The notes below the pieces were generated by a model. It saw only the letters and a program-made list of their open reading frames with translations, was not told where the DNA came from and did not search any database. From contig NZ_FOQM01000003.1 in assembly GCF_900113735.1 (NCBI RefSeq), forward strand, positions 434,001-498,000: 64,000 nt of DNA, written 5' to 3'. This stretch comes from Bradyrhizobium sp. Gha. Its GTDB lineage: Bacteria; Pseudomonadota; Alphaproteobacteria; Rhizobiales; Xanthobacteraceae. Below are positions 1 through 8,529 of the stretch, piece by piece. Position 1 is the stretch's first letter. Every line of letters starts with the position of its first letter. The position numbers were made by a program, and so were the translations under genes.

Positions 1-70
1 GACGTTTGAACAATGAACTTTTTCCGCAACGGCGCGGACGAAGGCAGACCGAAACAGACAGGACAACATC

Positions 71-499
71 ATGACTCCTCAGCAGATCGCCCTCGTGCAG
101 CAAAGCTTCTCCAAGGTCGCGCCGATTTCAGAAGCTGCCTCGCAGCTGTTCTACGATCGCTTGTTCGAAGTTGCCCCTTCGGTGCGCGCGATGTTTCCCG
201 AGGACATGACCGAGCAGCGCAAGAAGCTGATGGGCATGCTCGCCGCCGTCGTCGGCGGCCTGTCGAATCTCGAAACGATTCTTCCGGCGGCGTCGGCGCT
301 CGCCAAGCGTCACGTCGCCTACGGCGCCAAGGCCGAGCACTATCCCGTGGTCGGCGCGACCTTGCTGTGGACCCTGGAGAAGGGCCTTGGCGAGGCCTGG
401 ACGCCCGAGCTCGCCACCGCCTGGACCGACGCTTACGACGTGCTGTCCGGCTACATGATATCCGAGGCCTACGGCTCAGAGGCGCAGGCCGCCGAATAG
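71..499 (+). CDS. bjgb: Single-domain bacterial haemoglobin (Bjgb type)
   Basis: Globin of 142 residues, the normal length of a single-domain bacterial haemoglobin. Visible haem-pocket residues are Tyr28 (position B10), Gln49 (likely E7) and His81 (proximal F8, in KRHVAYG), the combination found in flavohaemoglobin NO dioxygenases, but there is no reductase domain attached. The next gene, 10 bp downstream, is an NAD(P)H flavoprotein, followed by nitrate reductase. This is the known bjgb-flp-nasC order of Bradyrhizobium nitrate assimilation, where Bjgb is proposed to remove nitric oxide made during cytoplasmic nitrate/nitrite reduction. The promoter probably lies upstream of the window, since this order usually follows narK; an in-frame TGA at 7-9 could be the end of that gene, which cannot be proven here. 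Confidence 0.9.
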   Translation: MTPQQIALVQQSFSKVAPISEAASQLFYDRLFEVAPSVRAMFPEDMTEQRKKLMGMLAAVVGGLSNLETILPAASALAKRHVAYGAKAEHYPVVGATLLWTLEKGLGEAWTPELATAWTDAYDVLSGYMISEAYGSEAQAAE

Positions 500-509
500 G
501 AGATGCCTT

Positions 510-1727
510 GTGAGCGAACCGCTGGTCATCGTCGGTAACGGTATGGCGGCAGCGCGTCTGGTCGACGAGCTCGCCAAGACTGCGCTCGGCCGCTATGCGG
601 TCGCTGTGATCGGCGAGGAGCCGCGGCTCGCTTACAACCGCGTGCTGCTCTCCTCCGTGCTGGCCGGCGAGACCGGCTCGCACGAGATCGAGCTCCGGCC
701 AGCCGATTGGTGGCGTCATCGCGGGGTCACCGTGCGCTACGGCTATCGCGTCACCGAGATCGACACCGGCCGCCGCGAGCTCAAGATCGCCGGCGAGGAG
801 AGCATGGAATATTCCAAGCTCGTTCTCGCCACGGGATCGACGCCGCTGCGCCTGAACGTGCCGGGCGCCGATCTCGCCGGCGTACACACCTTTCGCGACA
901 CCCGCGACGTCGACCTGCTGCTGACGCTTGCAGCGGCGAAGAAGCGCGTCGTCGTGGTCGGCGGCGGGCTGCTCGGCCTTGAGGCGGCCTACGGTCTTGC
1001 CAAGGCCGGTGCGCCCGTGACGCTGCTGCATCTGATGGACCGGCTGATGGAGCGCCAGCTCGATGGGCCGGCTGCCGGTCTGCTCAAGATGCTGGTCGAG
1101 CGCAAGGGCATCCGCATCATGCTCAACGCCTCGACCGCCCGCATCGATGGCGAGCGCCAGGTCGAGGCCGTCGAGCTTGCCGATGGCAGCCGGATCGAGG
1201 CGGACGCCGTGATCTTCGCCGCCGGCATCAGGCCCAACATTGCGCTCGCCAAGGAAGCCGGCATCGCGGTCAACCGCGGCATCGTCGTCAACGACGTGAT
1301 GCAGACTGCGTCTGCCGACATCTACGCGCTCGGCGAATGCGCCGAGCATCGCGGCACCTGTTATGGCCTGGTCGAGCCCGCCTACGAGCAGGCGCGCGTG
1401 CTGGCCCGGCATCTCGGTGGCCGGCCCGCCGCCTATCAGGGCAGCGTGGTCTCGACCAATCTGAAAGTGTCCGGTGTCAGCGTGTTCTCCGCCGGCGACT
1501 TCATGGGCGCCGACGGCAGCGAGAGCCTCGTGCTGTCGGACCGCAGGCGCGGGACCTACAAGAAGCTCGTCATCGCCGACGGATGCCTGACCGGCGCCGT
1601 GCTGATCGGCGATACTGCGGAAGCACTCTGGTATCTCGAGCTGATCCGCACCCGCGAGAAGATCGCGAGGTTCCGCGCCGACATGATGTTCGGCCGCGCG
1701 CTCGCGATTCCTTCGAAGGCTGCCTGA
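510..1727 (+). CDS. flp: FAD-dependent NAD(P)H oxidoreductase of the nitrate assimilation operon
   Basis: Flavoprotein of 405 residues in the rubredoxin reductase / NirB N-terminal family. The first Rossmann motif is at the extreme N-terminus (VIVGNGMAAARL, FAD) and a second dinucleotide site lies near residue 150 (VVGGGLLGLEAA, NAD(P)H). Translation starts at GTG 510, 10 bp after the globin gene, and stops 1 bp before nasC, so the three genes form one operon. Its expected role is passing electrons from NAD(P)H to NasC and possibly recycling ferric Bjgb, the globin having no reductase of its own. The family assignment is secure; the electron acceptor is inferred from context. Confidence 0.88.
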   Translation: MSEPLVIVGNGMAAARLVDELAKTALGRYAVAVIGEEPRLAYNRVLLSSVLAGETGSHEIELRPADWWRHRGVTVRYGYRVTEIDTGRRELKIAGEESMEYSKLVLATGSTPLRLNVPGADLAGVHTFRDTRDVDLLLTLAAAKKRVVVVGGGLLGLEAAYGLAKAGAPVTLLHLMDRLMERQLDGPAAGLLKMLVERKGIRIMLNASTARIDGERQVEAVELADGSRIEADAVIFAAGIRPNIALAKEAGIAVNRGIVVNDVMQTASADIYALGECAEHRGTCYGLVEPAYEQARVLARHLGGRPAAYQGSVVSTNLKVSGVSVFSAGDFMGADGSESLVLSDRRRGTYKKLVIADGCLTGAVLIGDTAEALWYLELIRTREKIARFRADMMFGRALAIPSKAA

Positions 1728-1728
1728 C

Positions 1729-4434
1729 ATGACGGCGATCGATCCGGCGCTCCGCGCCACCAAGACGACTTGTCCCTATTGCGGCGTCGGCTGCGGCGTG
1801 CTCGCAACGCCCGACGGCGCCGGCGGTGCGGCGATCGCCGGCGACCCTGAGCATCCCGCCAATTTCGGCCGGCTGTGCTCGAAGGGTTCCGCGCTCGGCG
1901 AGACCGTCGGGCTCGAGAGCCGGCTGCTGCATCCGATGATCCGTTGCAAGGGCGTGCTGGAACGCGTTGCCTGGAGCGATGCGCTCGATCACGTCGCCCA
2001 TCGCATGCAGCACATCATCGCGCGCGACGGCGCCGATGCGGTCGCGTTCTATCTCTCCGGCCAGCTCCTCACCGAGGATTATTACGTCGCCAACAAGCTG
2101 ATGAAGGGCTTTGTCGGCACCGCGAATGTCGACACCAATTCGCGGCTCTGCATGTCGTCCTCGGTCGCCGGCCACCGCCGTGCCTTCGGGGCAGACACCG
2201 TGCCGGGCTGCTATGAGGATCTCGACCAGGCCGATCTGCTGATCTTCGTCGGCTCGAATGCGGCCTGGTGCCATCCCGTGTTGTTCCAGCGCATGCTGAA
2301 GAACCGGCAAGAGCGCGGCGCGCGGATGATCGTGATCGATCCGCGGCGCACCGATACTGCGAGCGACGTCGATCTGTTCCTCGGGCTCAAGCCCGGAACC
2401 GACACCGCGCTGTTCTCGGGCCTGTTCGTCCACCTCGCCGACAGCGGCGCGCTGGATCACGGTTACATCGCGAAGAACACGTCGGGCTTCGACGACGCCC
2501 TCGCACGCGCGCGCAACATCGCCGGCAGCGTTACGGCGACTGCGCTGGCGACAGGCCTCTCCGAGCAGGACGTCGCAACCTTCTTCAGGATGTTCCGCGA
2601 CACCGAGCGCGTCGTCACGCTCTACTCGCAGGGCGTCAACCAGTCGGCGCAGGGCACCGACAAGGTCAACGCGATCCTGAACTGCCATCTCGCGACGGCA
2701 CGCATCGGCAAGCCGGGCGCTTCGCCGTTCTCGCTCACGGGGCAGCCCAATGCGATGGGTGGCCGCGAGGTCGGCGGCCTCGCTAATATGCTGGCCGCGC
2801 ATATGGGCTTCACGCCGCCGGACATCGACCGCGTCAGGCGGTTCTGGAAGGCGCCCCGCATTGCCACCCATGAGGGGTTGAAGGCGGTGCAGCTGTTCGA
2901 GGCGATCAATCGCGGCGAGGTCAAGGCGCTGTGGGTGATGGGCACCAACCCGGCGGTGTCGCTGCCCGACGCGGACATGGTGCGCGCTGCCTTGAAGAAG
3001 CTCGAGTTGTTCGTCATTTCCGAGAACGTGGTCTCCAACGACACGGTCGAAGCCGGCCCGCATGTGCTGCTGCCGGCGCTCGCCTGGGGCGAGAAGTCGG
3101 GCACCGTGACCAATTCCGAACGCCGCATCTCGCGCCAGCGCTCGTTCCTGCCGGCGCCGGGAGAGGCGCGGCCGGACTGGTGGATTTTGAGTGAGACCGC
3201 CAAGCGGCTCGGCTTCGGCGACAGTTTCAATTACAAATCCGCCGCCGAGATTTTCCGCGAGCACGCCGCGCTCTCGGCGTTCGAGAACAATGGCAGCCGC
3301 GATTTCGACATTGGCGCGCTGACGTCGCTGTCCGATGAAGCCTTCGATGCCCTGACACCGGTGCAATGGCCCGCGCGCGAGGGCGAGGCTCCGGGCGAAC
3401 GCTTCTTTGCGACGGGGGGCTTTTTCACGAACGACGGCAAAGGCCGCTTCGTCGCGCCTGAAGTGCCGGCGCTGCGCAGCGAGACCGGGCCGTCGCGTCC
3501 CCTCAGGCTCAACACCGGGCGCATCCGCGACCAGTGGCACACCATGACGCGCACGGGCCTCAGCCAGCGGCTGGGGGCGCATCTGCCCGAGCCGTTCGTC
3601 GAGATTCATCCTGACGACGCCAGCAAATACGGCATTGCCCATGACGGCTATGCCCGCGTCACCACCGATTTCGGTCAGTGCATCCTGAAGGCCGTCGTCA
3701 GCGAACGGCAGCAGCGCGGTACCTTGTTCGTGCCGATCCACTGGAGCGGGACGAACGCCTCGCACGGCCGCGTCGGTGCGCTGGTCGCATCATTCACCGA
3801 TCCGTTCTCGGGGCAGCCGGAATCGAAGGCCACGCCGGCCGCGATCGCGCCCTATGAATTCGTGTTCCGCGGCTTTGCGCTCTCGCGGAAGCAGCTCCAG
3901 CTGCCGCCGAACGTTTTATGGACCCGCGCGACTGTCGCCGGCGGGTTCGGCTATATCTTCGCCGACAACGCGGACCTGTCGCGCTGGCCGGCCTGGCTCG
4001 ACGGCCTCGCTGGCGAGGACGTGGCCGACTATCGAGATTTCGGCGGCGGCGTTTATCGTGCGGCGTCATTCGCCGGAGATCGCATCGAGACCTGCCTGTT
4101 CGTCGGCCCCGCGCACGATGCGGGCGACTGGGAGGTGGTCAAGAGCCTGTTTGCGGCCGATCGCGTCACCGATGATCAGCGCCGCCTGCTGCTGTCAGGC
4201 AAGTCCGGCGAGGGCGCCGCGGCGACCGGCCCGGTCGTCTGCGCCTGCTTCGGCGTCGGCCGTGGCACCATTTGCGATACCATCGCAGCAGGCGCGCGCA
4301 CCGCCGCCGAGATCGGAGCCAAGCTCAACGCCGGCACCAATTGCGGCTCCTGCATTCCCGAGCTGAAGCGCCTGATCGGAGCGAGCGAGGCGATGCCGGT
4401 GAAAGAGGCCAAGCTCGCTGGTGCGGCAGGGTAG
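1729..4434 (+). CDS. nasC: Assimilatory nitrate reductase, large catalytic subunit
   Basis: Molybdopterin oxidoreductase of 901 residues that reduces nitrate to nitrite in the cytoplasm. The N-terminal [4Fe-4S] ligands are Cys15, Cys18, Cys22 and Cys50. A likely molybdenum ligand is the Cys of NSRLCMSS near residue 141. The bis-MGD domains fill the middle. The last ~70 residues form a BFD-like [2Fe-2S] domain with CACFGVG and NCGSC motifs, the extension typical of NasA/NasC enzymes that take electrons from a separate flavoprotein. There is no twin-arginine signal, in agreement with a cytoplasmic assimilatory enzyme. It lies 1 bp after flp and ends the operon; a palindromic repeat follows at once. 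No nitrite reductase is present in the window. Confidence 0.93.
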   Translation: MTAIDPALRATKTTCPYCGVGCGVLATPDGAGGAAIAGDPEHPANFGRLCSKGSALGETVGLESRLLHPMIRCKGVLERVAWSDALDHVAHRMQHIIARDGADAVAFYLSGQLLTEDYYVANKLMKGFVGTANVDTNSRLCMSSSVAGHRRAFGADTVPGCYEDLDQADLLIFVGSNAAWCHPVLFQRMLKNRQERGARMIVIDPRRTDTASDVDLFLGLKPGTDTALFSGLFVHLADSGALDHGYIAKNTSGFDDALARARNIAGSVTATALATGLSEQDVATFFRMFRDTERVVTLYSQGVNQSAQGTDKVNAILNCHLATARIGKPGASPFSLTGQPNAMGGREVGGLANMLAAHMGFTPPDIDRVRRFWKAPRIATHEGLKAVQLFEAINRGEVKALWVMGTNPAVSLPDADMVRAALKKLELFVISENVVSNDTVEAGPHVLLPALAWGEKSGTVTNSERRISRQRSFLPAPGEARPDWWILSETAKRLGFGDSFNYKSAAEIFREHAALSAFENNGSRDFDIGALTSLSDEAFDALTPVQWPAREGEAPGERFFATGGFFTNDGKGRFVAPEVPALRSETGPSRPLRLNTGRIRDQWHTMTRTGLSQRLGAHLPEPFVEIHPDDASKYGIAHDGYARVTTDFGQCILKAVVSERQQRGTLFVPIHWSGTNASHGRVGALVASFTDPFSGQPESKATPAAIAPYEFVFRGFALSRKQLQLPPNVLWTRATVAGGFGYIFADNADLSRWPAWLDGLAGEDVADYRDFGGGVYRAASFAGDRIETCLFVGPAHDAGDWEVVKSLFAADRVTDDQRRLLLSGKSGEGAAATGPVVCACFGVGRGTICDTIAAGARTAAEIGAKLNAGTNCGSCIPELKRLIGASEAMPVKEAKLAGAAG

Positions 4435-4450
4435 GCCCAGCTCTTTTCAT

Positions 4451-4530
4451 CGTCATTGCGAGCGCAGCGAAGCAATCCAGAGTCCCACCTCGGAAAGATT
4501 CTGGATTGCTTCGCTGCGCTCGCAATGACG
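4451..4530. repeat. Palindromic intergenic repeat, family A (copy 1)
   Basis: An 80-bp imperfect palindrome whose outer arms are CGTCATTGCGAGCG and CGCTCGCAATGACG, with inner arms reading AAGCAATCCAGA / TCTGGATTGCTT. It follows nasC and could fold into a long hairpin in RNA. Related copies lie near 7.8, 12.6, 14.6, 28.9, 29.8 and 35.6 kb, always between genes. Confidence 0.9.
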
Positions 4531-4683
4531 GTGCTGAGGCAGGTGAATGCGATCTGCCGATCGTCGTGCGTAAGTCAGGACCCATTACCCCGATCCGCGT
4601 TGTCGAAGCGCAGTGTGGTCACTATCTACCGTGGATCCTGGCTTCCACCAGGACGACGTGGGCAGCTGAGATCGGAGACAAAC

Positions 4684-5523
4684 ATGCACACGCACCCCTT
4701 CGGCAAGTCAGGCGCCAACGTCTCCGTGATCGGGCAGGGGACCTGGTATCTCGATCACGGTGACCGCAAACGCGCGATCGCGGCGCTTCGGCGCGGGCTC
4801 GATCTCGGCATGACCCATATCGACACCGCCGAGATGTATGGCGATGCCGAGCTCGTCATTGCCGATGCGATCGCGGGCCGCCGCGACGAGGTGTTCCTGG
4901 TCTCGAAGGTGTTGCCGAGCAACGCCTCGCGCCGCGGCACCATCACGGCCTGCGAGCGCTCGCTGAAGCGGCTGAACACCGATCGGCTCGACTGCTATCT
5001 GCTGCACTGGCGCGGTTCGTATGATCTTGAAGACACCGTCGCCGCATTCGAGGAGCTGGTGACATCAGGCAAGATCAAATCCTGGGGCGTCTCGAATTTC
5101 GACGCCGACGACCTCGACGAAATCTTGGAGGTTTCGGGCGAAGGCAAGATCGCCTGCAATCAGGTGCTCTATCACCTGAGGGAGCGCGCGATCGAGCATG
5201 CGGTGATCCCGTGGTGCGAGCGGAACGGTGTCGCGGTCGTCGCCTATTCGCCGTTCGGGCACGATGATTTTCCGGACGAGCGCAGCAAGGGCGGCGCGGT
5301 GCTGGCGCGCATTGCGGAGGCGCGTCGCGCCACCCCGCGTCAGGTCGCGCTGAGTTTCCTCACCCGTACCACTACGGTGTTTGCGATCCCGAAGGCGTCG
5401 TCCGCGGAACACGCCGGCGAAAATGCGGCCGCCGGCGATCTCGTTTTGACGAAAGAAGAGATTTCGGCGCTGGATGCGGCGTTTCGGCGCGGTCCGAAGC
5501 CGCGCAGCCTGCCCATGCTGTAG
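4684..5523 (+). CDS. Aldo/keto reductase
   Basis: NAD(P)H-dependent aldo/keto reductase of 279 residues, a usual length for the family. The catalytic tetrad is readable: Asp in HIDTAEMY, Tyr in EMYGD, Lys in LVSKVLPS and His in YLLHWRG. The C-terminal nucleotide-binding motif region (FAIPKASS) is also present. ATG 4684 is preferred because anything upstream in this frame is translated palindromic repeat. Substrate unknown. It stands alone between nasC and an exporter gene on the same strand, separated from nasC by about 250 bp that includes repeat copy 1, so it is probably transcribed independently. Confidence 0.9.
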   Translation: MHTHPFGKSGANVSVIGQGTWYLDHGDRKRAIAALRRGLDLGMTHIDTAEMYGDAELVIADAIAGRRDEVFLVSKVLPSNASRRGTITACERSLKRLNTDRLDCYLLHWRGSYDLEDTVAAFEELVTSGKIKSWGVSNFDADDLDEILEVSGEGKIACNQVLYHLRERAIEHAVIPWCERNGVAVVAYSPFGHDDFPDERSKGGAVLARIAEARRATPRQVALSFLTRTTTVFAIPKASSAEHAGENAAAGDLVLTKEEISALDAAFRRGPKPRSLPML

Positions 5524-5708
5524 TGCACAATCCTGCATTATTAATGGAGTATTGACGCGCGCGGACGTGAGCGCATATCGGCATCCTGTTTTCGGAAGTT
5601 GTGAAAGCGGCCCATTTGTCGTTTTTTACAATCGTTCCCGAATCGAAATTCCCAGGTTTAGCCGTGACACCGCCGCCCGCCGCAGCCGCAAGGCTCGATA
5701 GTATTGCC

Positions 5709-6653
5709 ATGCCTGCCGTGCCGGAGAAAAAGCAGGAGGCTCGCCGTGCGCCTGGGCGCGTCGACCATCCCTTCAAAGGTATCGCGCTGGTGCTGCTGTC
5801 AACCGTGTTCCTCGGTTGCTCCGACGTCACAGCGAAATATCTTTCGTCGAGCCTGCCGTCGATCGAGATCACCTGGATACGCTTCCTGACATTCGCGCTG
5901 ATGTTCGTGCCGGTGATGCTGCCGGGCTCGCCGCTGCATGCGATGCGCACCGAACGCCCGGGGCTGCAATTGATGCGCGGTGTCGCATTGCTCGGCTCCT
6001 CGCTGTTCTTCATCACCGGTCTGCGTTTCCTTCCCATCGCGGAGGCCTCTGCCACCGGTTTCGTCTCGCCGCTGTTCGTCACCGCGCTCTCGATCATCTT
6101 CCTCAGCGAGAAGGTCGGCATGCGGCGCTGGATCGCAACAGCGATCGGCCTCGTGGGCGTGATGATCATCCTGCGGCCGGGCTCGAGCGCGTTCCATGTT
6201 GCGGCCTTCTTTCCGATCGTCTCTGCCTTCTGCTGGGCTGCCGCGTTGATCATGACGCGCATGATGAGCGGGCGCGAAGCCGTTCTCACGACGATGGCAT
6301 ATTCGGCGTTGACGGGCGTTGCGATCCTCAGCGTGATGGTGCCGTTCGTGTGGGTGACGCCGACCTGGACCGGCATTGGCCTGGGCATCGTGATCGGCGT
6401 TGCCTCCACCGTCGGCCAGTGGATCATCGTGCTCGCCTATCGCTACGGCGACGCCTCGGTGCTGGCGCCGTTCTCCTACACGCAATTGCTCTGGGTCAGT
6501 ATTCTGGGCTTCTTCCTGTTCGGTGAAGTGCCTGATGTCTGGACCGTCACCGGCGCCGCCTTCATCGTCGCCAGCGGTCTCTACATCGCCCATCGCGAGC
6601 GCATTCGCCGTGCCCAGCTCCTGGTGCAGGCTGCGCGTTCTCCAAACCCCTGA
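5709..6653 (+). CDS. EamA/DMT-family transporter
   Basis: Inner-membrane protein of 314 residues with about ten hydrophobic segments arranged as two EamA repeats, as in RhaT/YdcZ-type drug/metabolite transporters. The first membrane segment begins near residue 20 (GIALVLLSTVFLG). An in-frame GTG at 5601 would add 36 residues, but the extension is not membrane-like and neither start has a strong Shine-Dalgarno, so ATG 5709 is chosen on alignment to the usual family N-terminus. Members export metabolites or import sugars and amino acids; the substrate cannot be told from sequence. The 185 bp upstream holds no gene. Confidence 0.85.
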   Translation: MPAVPEKKQEARRAPGRVDHPFKGIALVLLSTVFLGCSDVTAKYLSSSLPSIEITWIRFLTFALMFVPVMLPGSPLHAMRTERPGLQLMRGVALLGSSLFFITGLRFLPIAEASATGFVSPLFVTALSIIFLSEKVGMRRWIATAIGLVGVMIILRPGSSAFHVAAFFPIVSAFCWAAALIMTRMMSGREAVLTTMAYSALTGVAILSVMVPFVWVTPTWTGIGLGIVIGVASTVGQWIIVLAYRYGDASVLAPFSYTQLLWVSILGFFLFGEVPDVWTVTGAAFIVASGLYIAHRERIRRAQLLVQAARSPNP

Positions 6654-6713
6654 CGCAAGATTGCGCGTCCTGATACGTGCTATCAACGGCTCCAACGTGA
6701 CGGGAGGAGCCGG

Positions 6714-7793
6714 ATGCGGGCTGCGATTTTCAGGAACGGTGAGATTGTGGTTGGCCAGATGGCCGAGCCGAAGCCCGGCCCCGGCCAGGTGCTGGTCAAG
6801 ACGCTCGCTTGCGGCATTTGCGGCTCCGACCTGCACGCGCGCCAGCATGCGCCGCGGATGGTGGAGATGGCCAGGAAGACCGGACGTACGCCGATGGATC
6901 TGTCGCGCGACGTCGTGTTCGGCCACGAGTTCTGCTGCGAGATCGTCGACTACGGCCCGGGTACGGCGCGAAACCTCAAGCCGGGCACGCATGTGTGCTC
7001 GCTCCCGGCGCTGCTGACGCCTGACGGCATCAAAGGCATCGGCTATTCCAACGACTTTGTCGGCGGCTATGCGGAAGCGATGCTGCTCAGCGAGGCGCTG
7101 CTGCTGGAAGTGCCCAACGGCCTCGCGCCGGAACATGCCGCATTGACCGAGCCGCTCGCCGTCGGCGTTCACGCGGTGGCGAAGGCAAATATCCAAGGCG
7201 GTGAGGTGCCGCTGGTGATCGGCTGCGGCCCGGTCGGGCTTGCGGTGATCGCGGCGCTGAAGATCAAGGGCCTGCACCCGATCGTCGCCGCCGACTATTC
7301 GCCGGCGCGGCGTGCGCTTGCCGCAAAGCTCGGTGCCGATATCGTCGTCGATCCCGGGGTGTCGCAGCCCTATGCGACCTGGGCCGAGCACGCGCAGATG
7401 TCGGAGACGGAGAAGGCGGCGCGGCCGCCGTTCCAGGCCATGCTGCCGGCCTTGAAGCCTGCGGTGATCTTCGAATGTGTCGGCGTACCCGGCCTGCTGC
7501 AACAGGTGTTCGAGGGCGCGCCCCGCGATGCCAAGATCGTCGTGGTCGGCGTCTGCATGGAGAGCGACACCAACGAGCCCATGCTCGGCATCATGAAGGA
7601 GCTCAACGTTCAGTACGTGCTCGGCTACACGCCGGAGGAGTTTGCGGCATCGCTGCGCCTGATCGCGGAAGGGCAGGTCGACGCCGCCGCCATGGTGACG
7701 GCGGAAGTGGGTATCGATGGCGTCGCAAAGGCCTTCGCCGATCTCGCCAATCCCGAGGCGCACACCAAGATCATCGTGCAGCCGTGGCGGTAG
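6714..7793 (+). CDS. Zinc-binding medium-chain dehydrogenase
   Basis: MDR-family alcohol/polyol dehydrogenase of 359 residues. The catalytic zinc site starts with CGICGSDLHARQ (about residues 34-45) and GHEFCCEIVDYG; the Rossmann motif VIGCGPVGLAV lies near residue 170. It resembles threonine/sorbitol dehydrogenase-like enzymes, but the structural zinc loop normally carrying four cysteines is not obvious and is replaced by a Met/Arg-rich insert after the first zinc ligand. A strong Shine-Dalgarno (GGGAGGAG) precedes ATG 6714. It lies 60 bp after the EamA gene on the same strand and may be co-transcribed. Substrate unknown. Confidence 0.85.
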   Translation: MRAAIFRNGEIVVGQMAEPKPGPGQVLVKTLACGICGSDLHARQHAPRMVEMARKTGRTPMDLSRDVVFGHEFCCEIVDYGPGTARNLKPGTHVCSLPALLTPDGIKGIGYSNDFVGGYAEAMLLSEALLLEVPNGLAPEHAALTEPLAVGVHAVAKANIQGGEVPLVIGCGPVGLAVIAALKIKGLHPIVAADYSPARRALAAKLGADIVVDPGVSQPYATWAEHAQMSETEKAARPPFQAMLPALKPAVIFECVGVPGLLQQVFEGAPRDAKIVVVGVCMESDTNEPMLGIMKELNVQYVLGYTPEEFAASLRLIAEGQVDAAAMVTAEVGIDGVAKAFADLANPEAHTKIIVQPWR

Positions 7794-7800
7794 TGCACCG

Positions 7801-7916
7801 TGATTGCGAGGAGCCCGCGACAAAATCGCGTAGCCATTTTGCGCTGGTGCGACGGAGCAATCCAGAAATTTTCCACGGACACAGTCCGGATTTGCTTCGC
7901 TGCGCTCGCAATGACG
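7801..7916. repeat. Palindromic intergenic repeat, family A (copy 2, enlarged left arm)
   Basis: Outer arms ATTGCGAGGAG and CGCTCGCAATGACG are those of copy 1, but the left half carries about 35 extra bases including CGACAAAATCGCG and ATTTTGCG, making this copy roughly 116 bp. It sits between two convergent genes. Confidence 0.8.
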
Positions 7917-7932
7917 AGGAGGGAGCGTCGCC

Positions 7933-8394
7933 TCATACCGGCAGCGCGATCGAATATTTGACCTGGCTGAGCGCAAAGCTCGACTCGATCGAGGCGATGC
8001 CGTCGAGCCGGGTCAGTTTTGTCTTCAGGAAGGTCTCGTAGGAGGCGAGGTCCGCCGCGACGACGCGCAAGAGATAGTCGCGATTGCCGGTCATCAGATA
8101 GCACTCCAGCACCTCGTCCCATTTCGAGATGGCGCGCGCGAAGCGGTTGAGGTCCTCCTCCTTCTGTCGCGCCAGCTTGATCGAGATGAAGACGCTGACA
8201 TGCAGTCCCAGCGCCTTCTGGTCCACGGTCGCGATGTACCGCGAGATCACGCCGCGCTCCTCCAGCAGTTTCACCCGGCGATGGCAGGGCGAGACCGAAA
8301 GCCCGACCTTGTCGGCGAGTTCCTGCATGGTCAGCCGGCTGTCGGTCTGCAGCAAAGCGAGGATCTTGCGGTCGATGGTGTCCAGCTCAGTCAT
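7933..8394 (-). CDS. Lrp/AsnC-family transcriptional regulator
   Basis: Regulator of 153 residues, standard Lrp size. The N-terminal winged helix-turn-helix covers about residues 5-60 (DTIDRKILALLQ, LSVSPCHRRVKLLEERGVI) and is followed by a RAM/AsnC ligand-binding domain (about 65-150). It is transcribed away from the transketolase-like gene with a 135-bp shared region, the usual layout for a local regulator of a divergent target. That region contains a GCGCGTACGGCGCG near-palindrome that could be part of the operator. The effector is probably an amino acid or related acid, as for the family, but is not shown by sequence. Confidence 0.92.
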   Translation of the reverse strand: MTELDTIDRKILALLQTDSRLTMQELADKVGLSVSPCHRRVKLLEERGVISRYIATVDQKALGLHVSVFISIKLARQKEEDLNRFARAISKWDEVLECYLMTGNRDYLLRVVAADLASYETFLKTKLTRLDGIASIESSFALSQVKYSIALPV

Positions 8395-8529
8395 TAGAAT
8401 AAAACCCTTGGCTTGGCGCAGTTCTTGGTATGCTATCCCAATATTTGCGCGTACGGCGCGAAAAATTGAAAAATCTGGTGCCGCCCACAGGCGTATCATC
8501 GCCTGACCTGTTTTCCGGGAGCATTTGCC

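Noticed and set aside
69..3765. Long minus-strand open frames opposite bjgb, flp and nasC (564 and 731 codons)
   Set aside because: They are antisense shadows of high-GC coding sequence with low-complexity Arg/Gly/His-rich translations and no start signals; the plus-strand genes have clear catalytic motifs.
4456..4683. In-frame upstream extension of the aldo/keto reductase
   Set aside because: It is translated palindromic repeat; the family N-terminus starts at ATG 4684.
8395..8529. Definite Lrp operator in the Lrp/transketolase-like intergenic region
   Set aside because: Only a loose near-palindrome is visible and Lrp sites are degenerate, so no operator is claimed as a feature.
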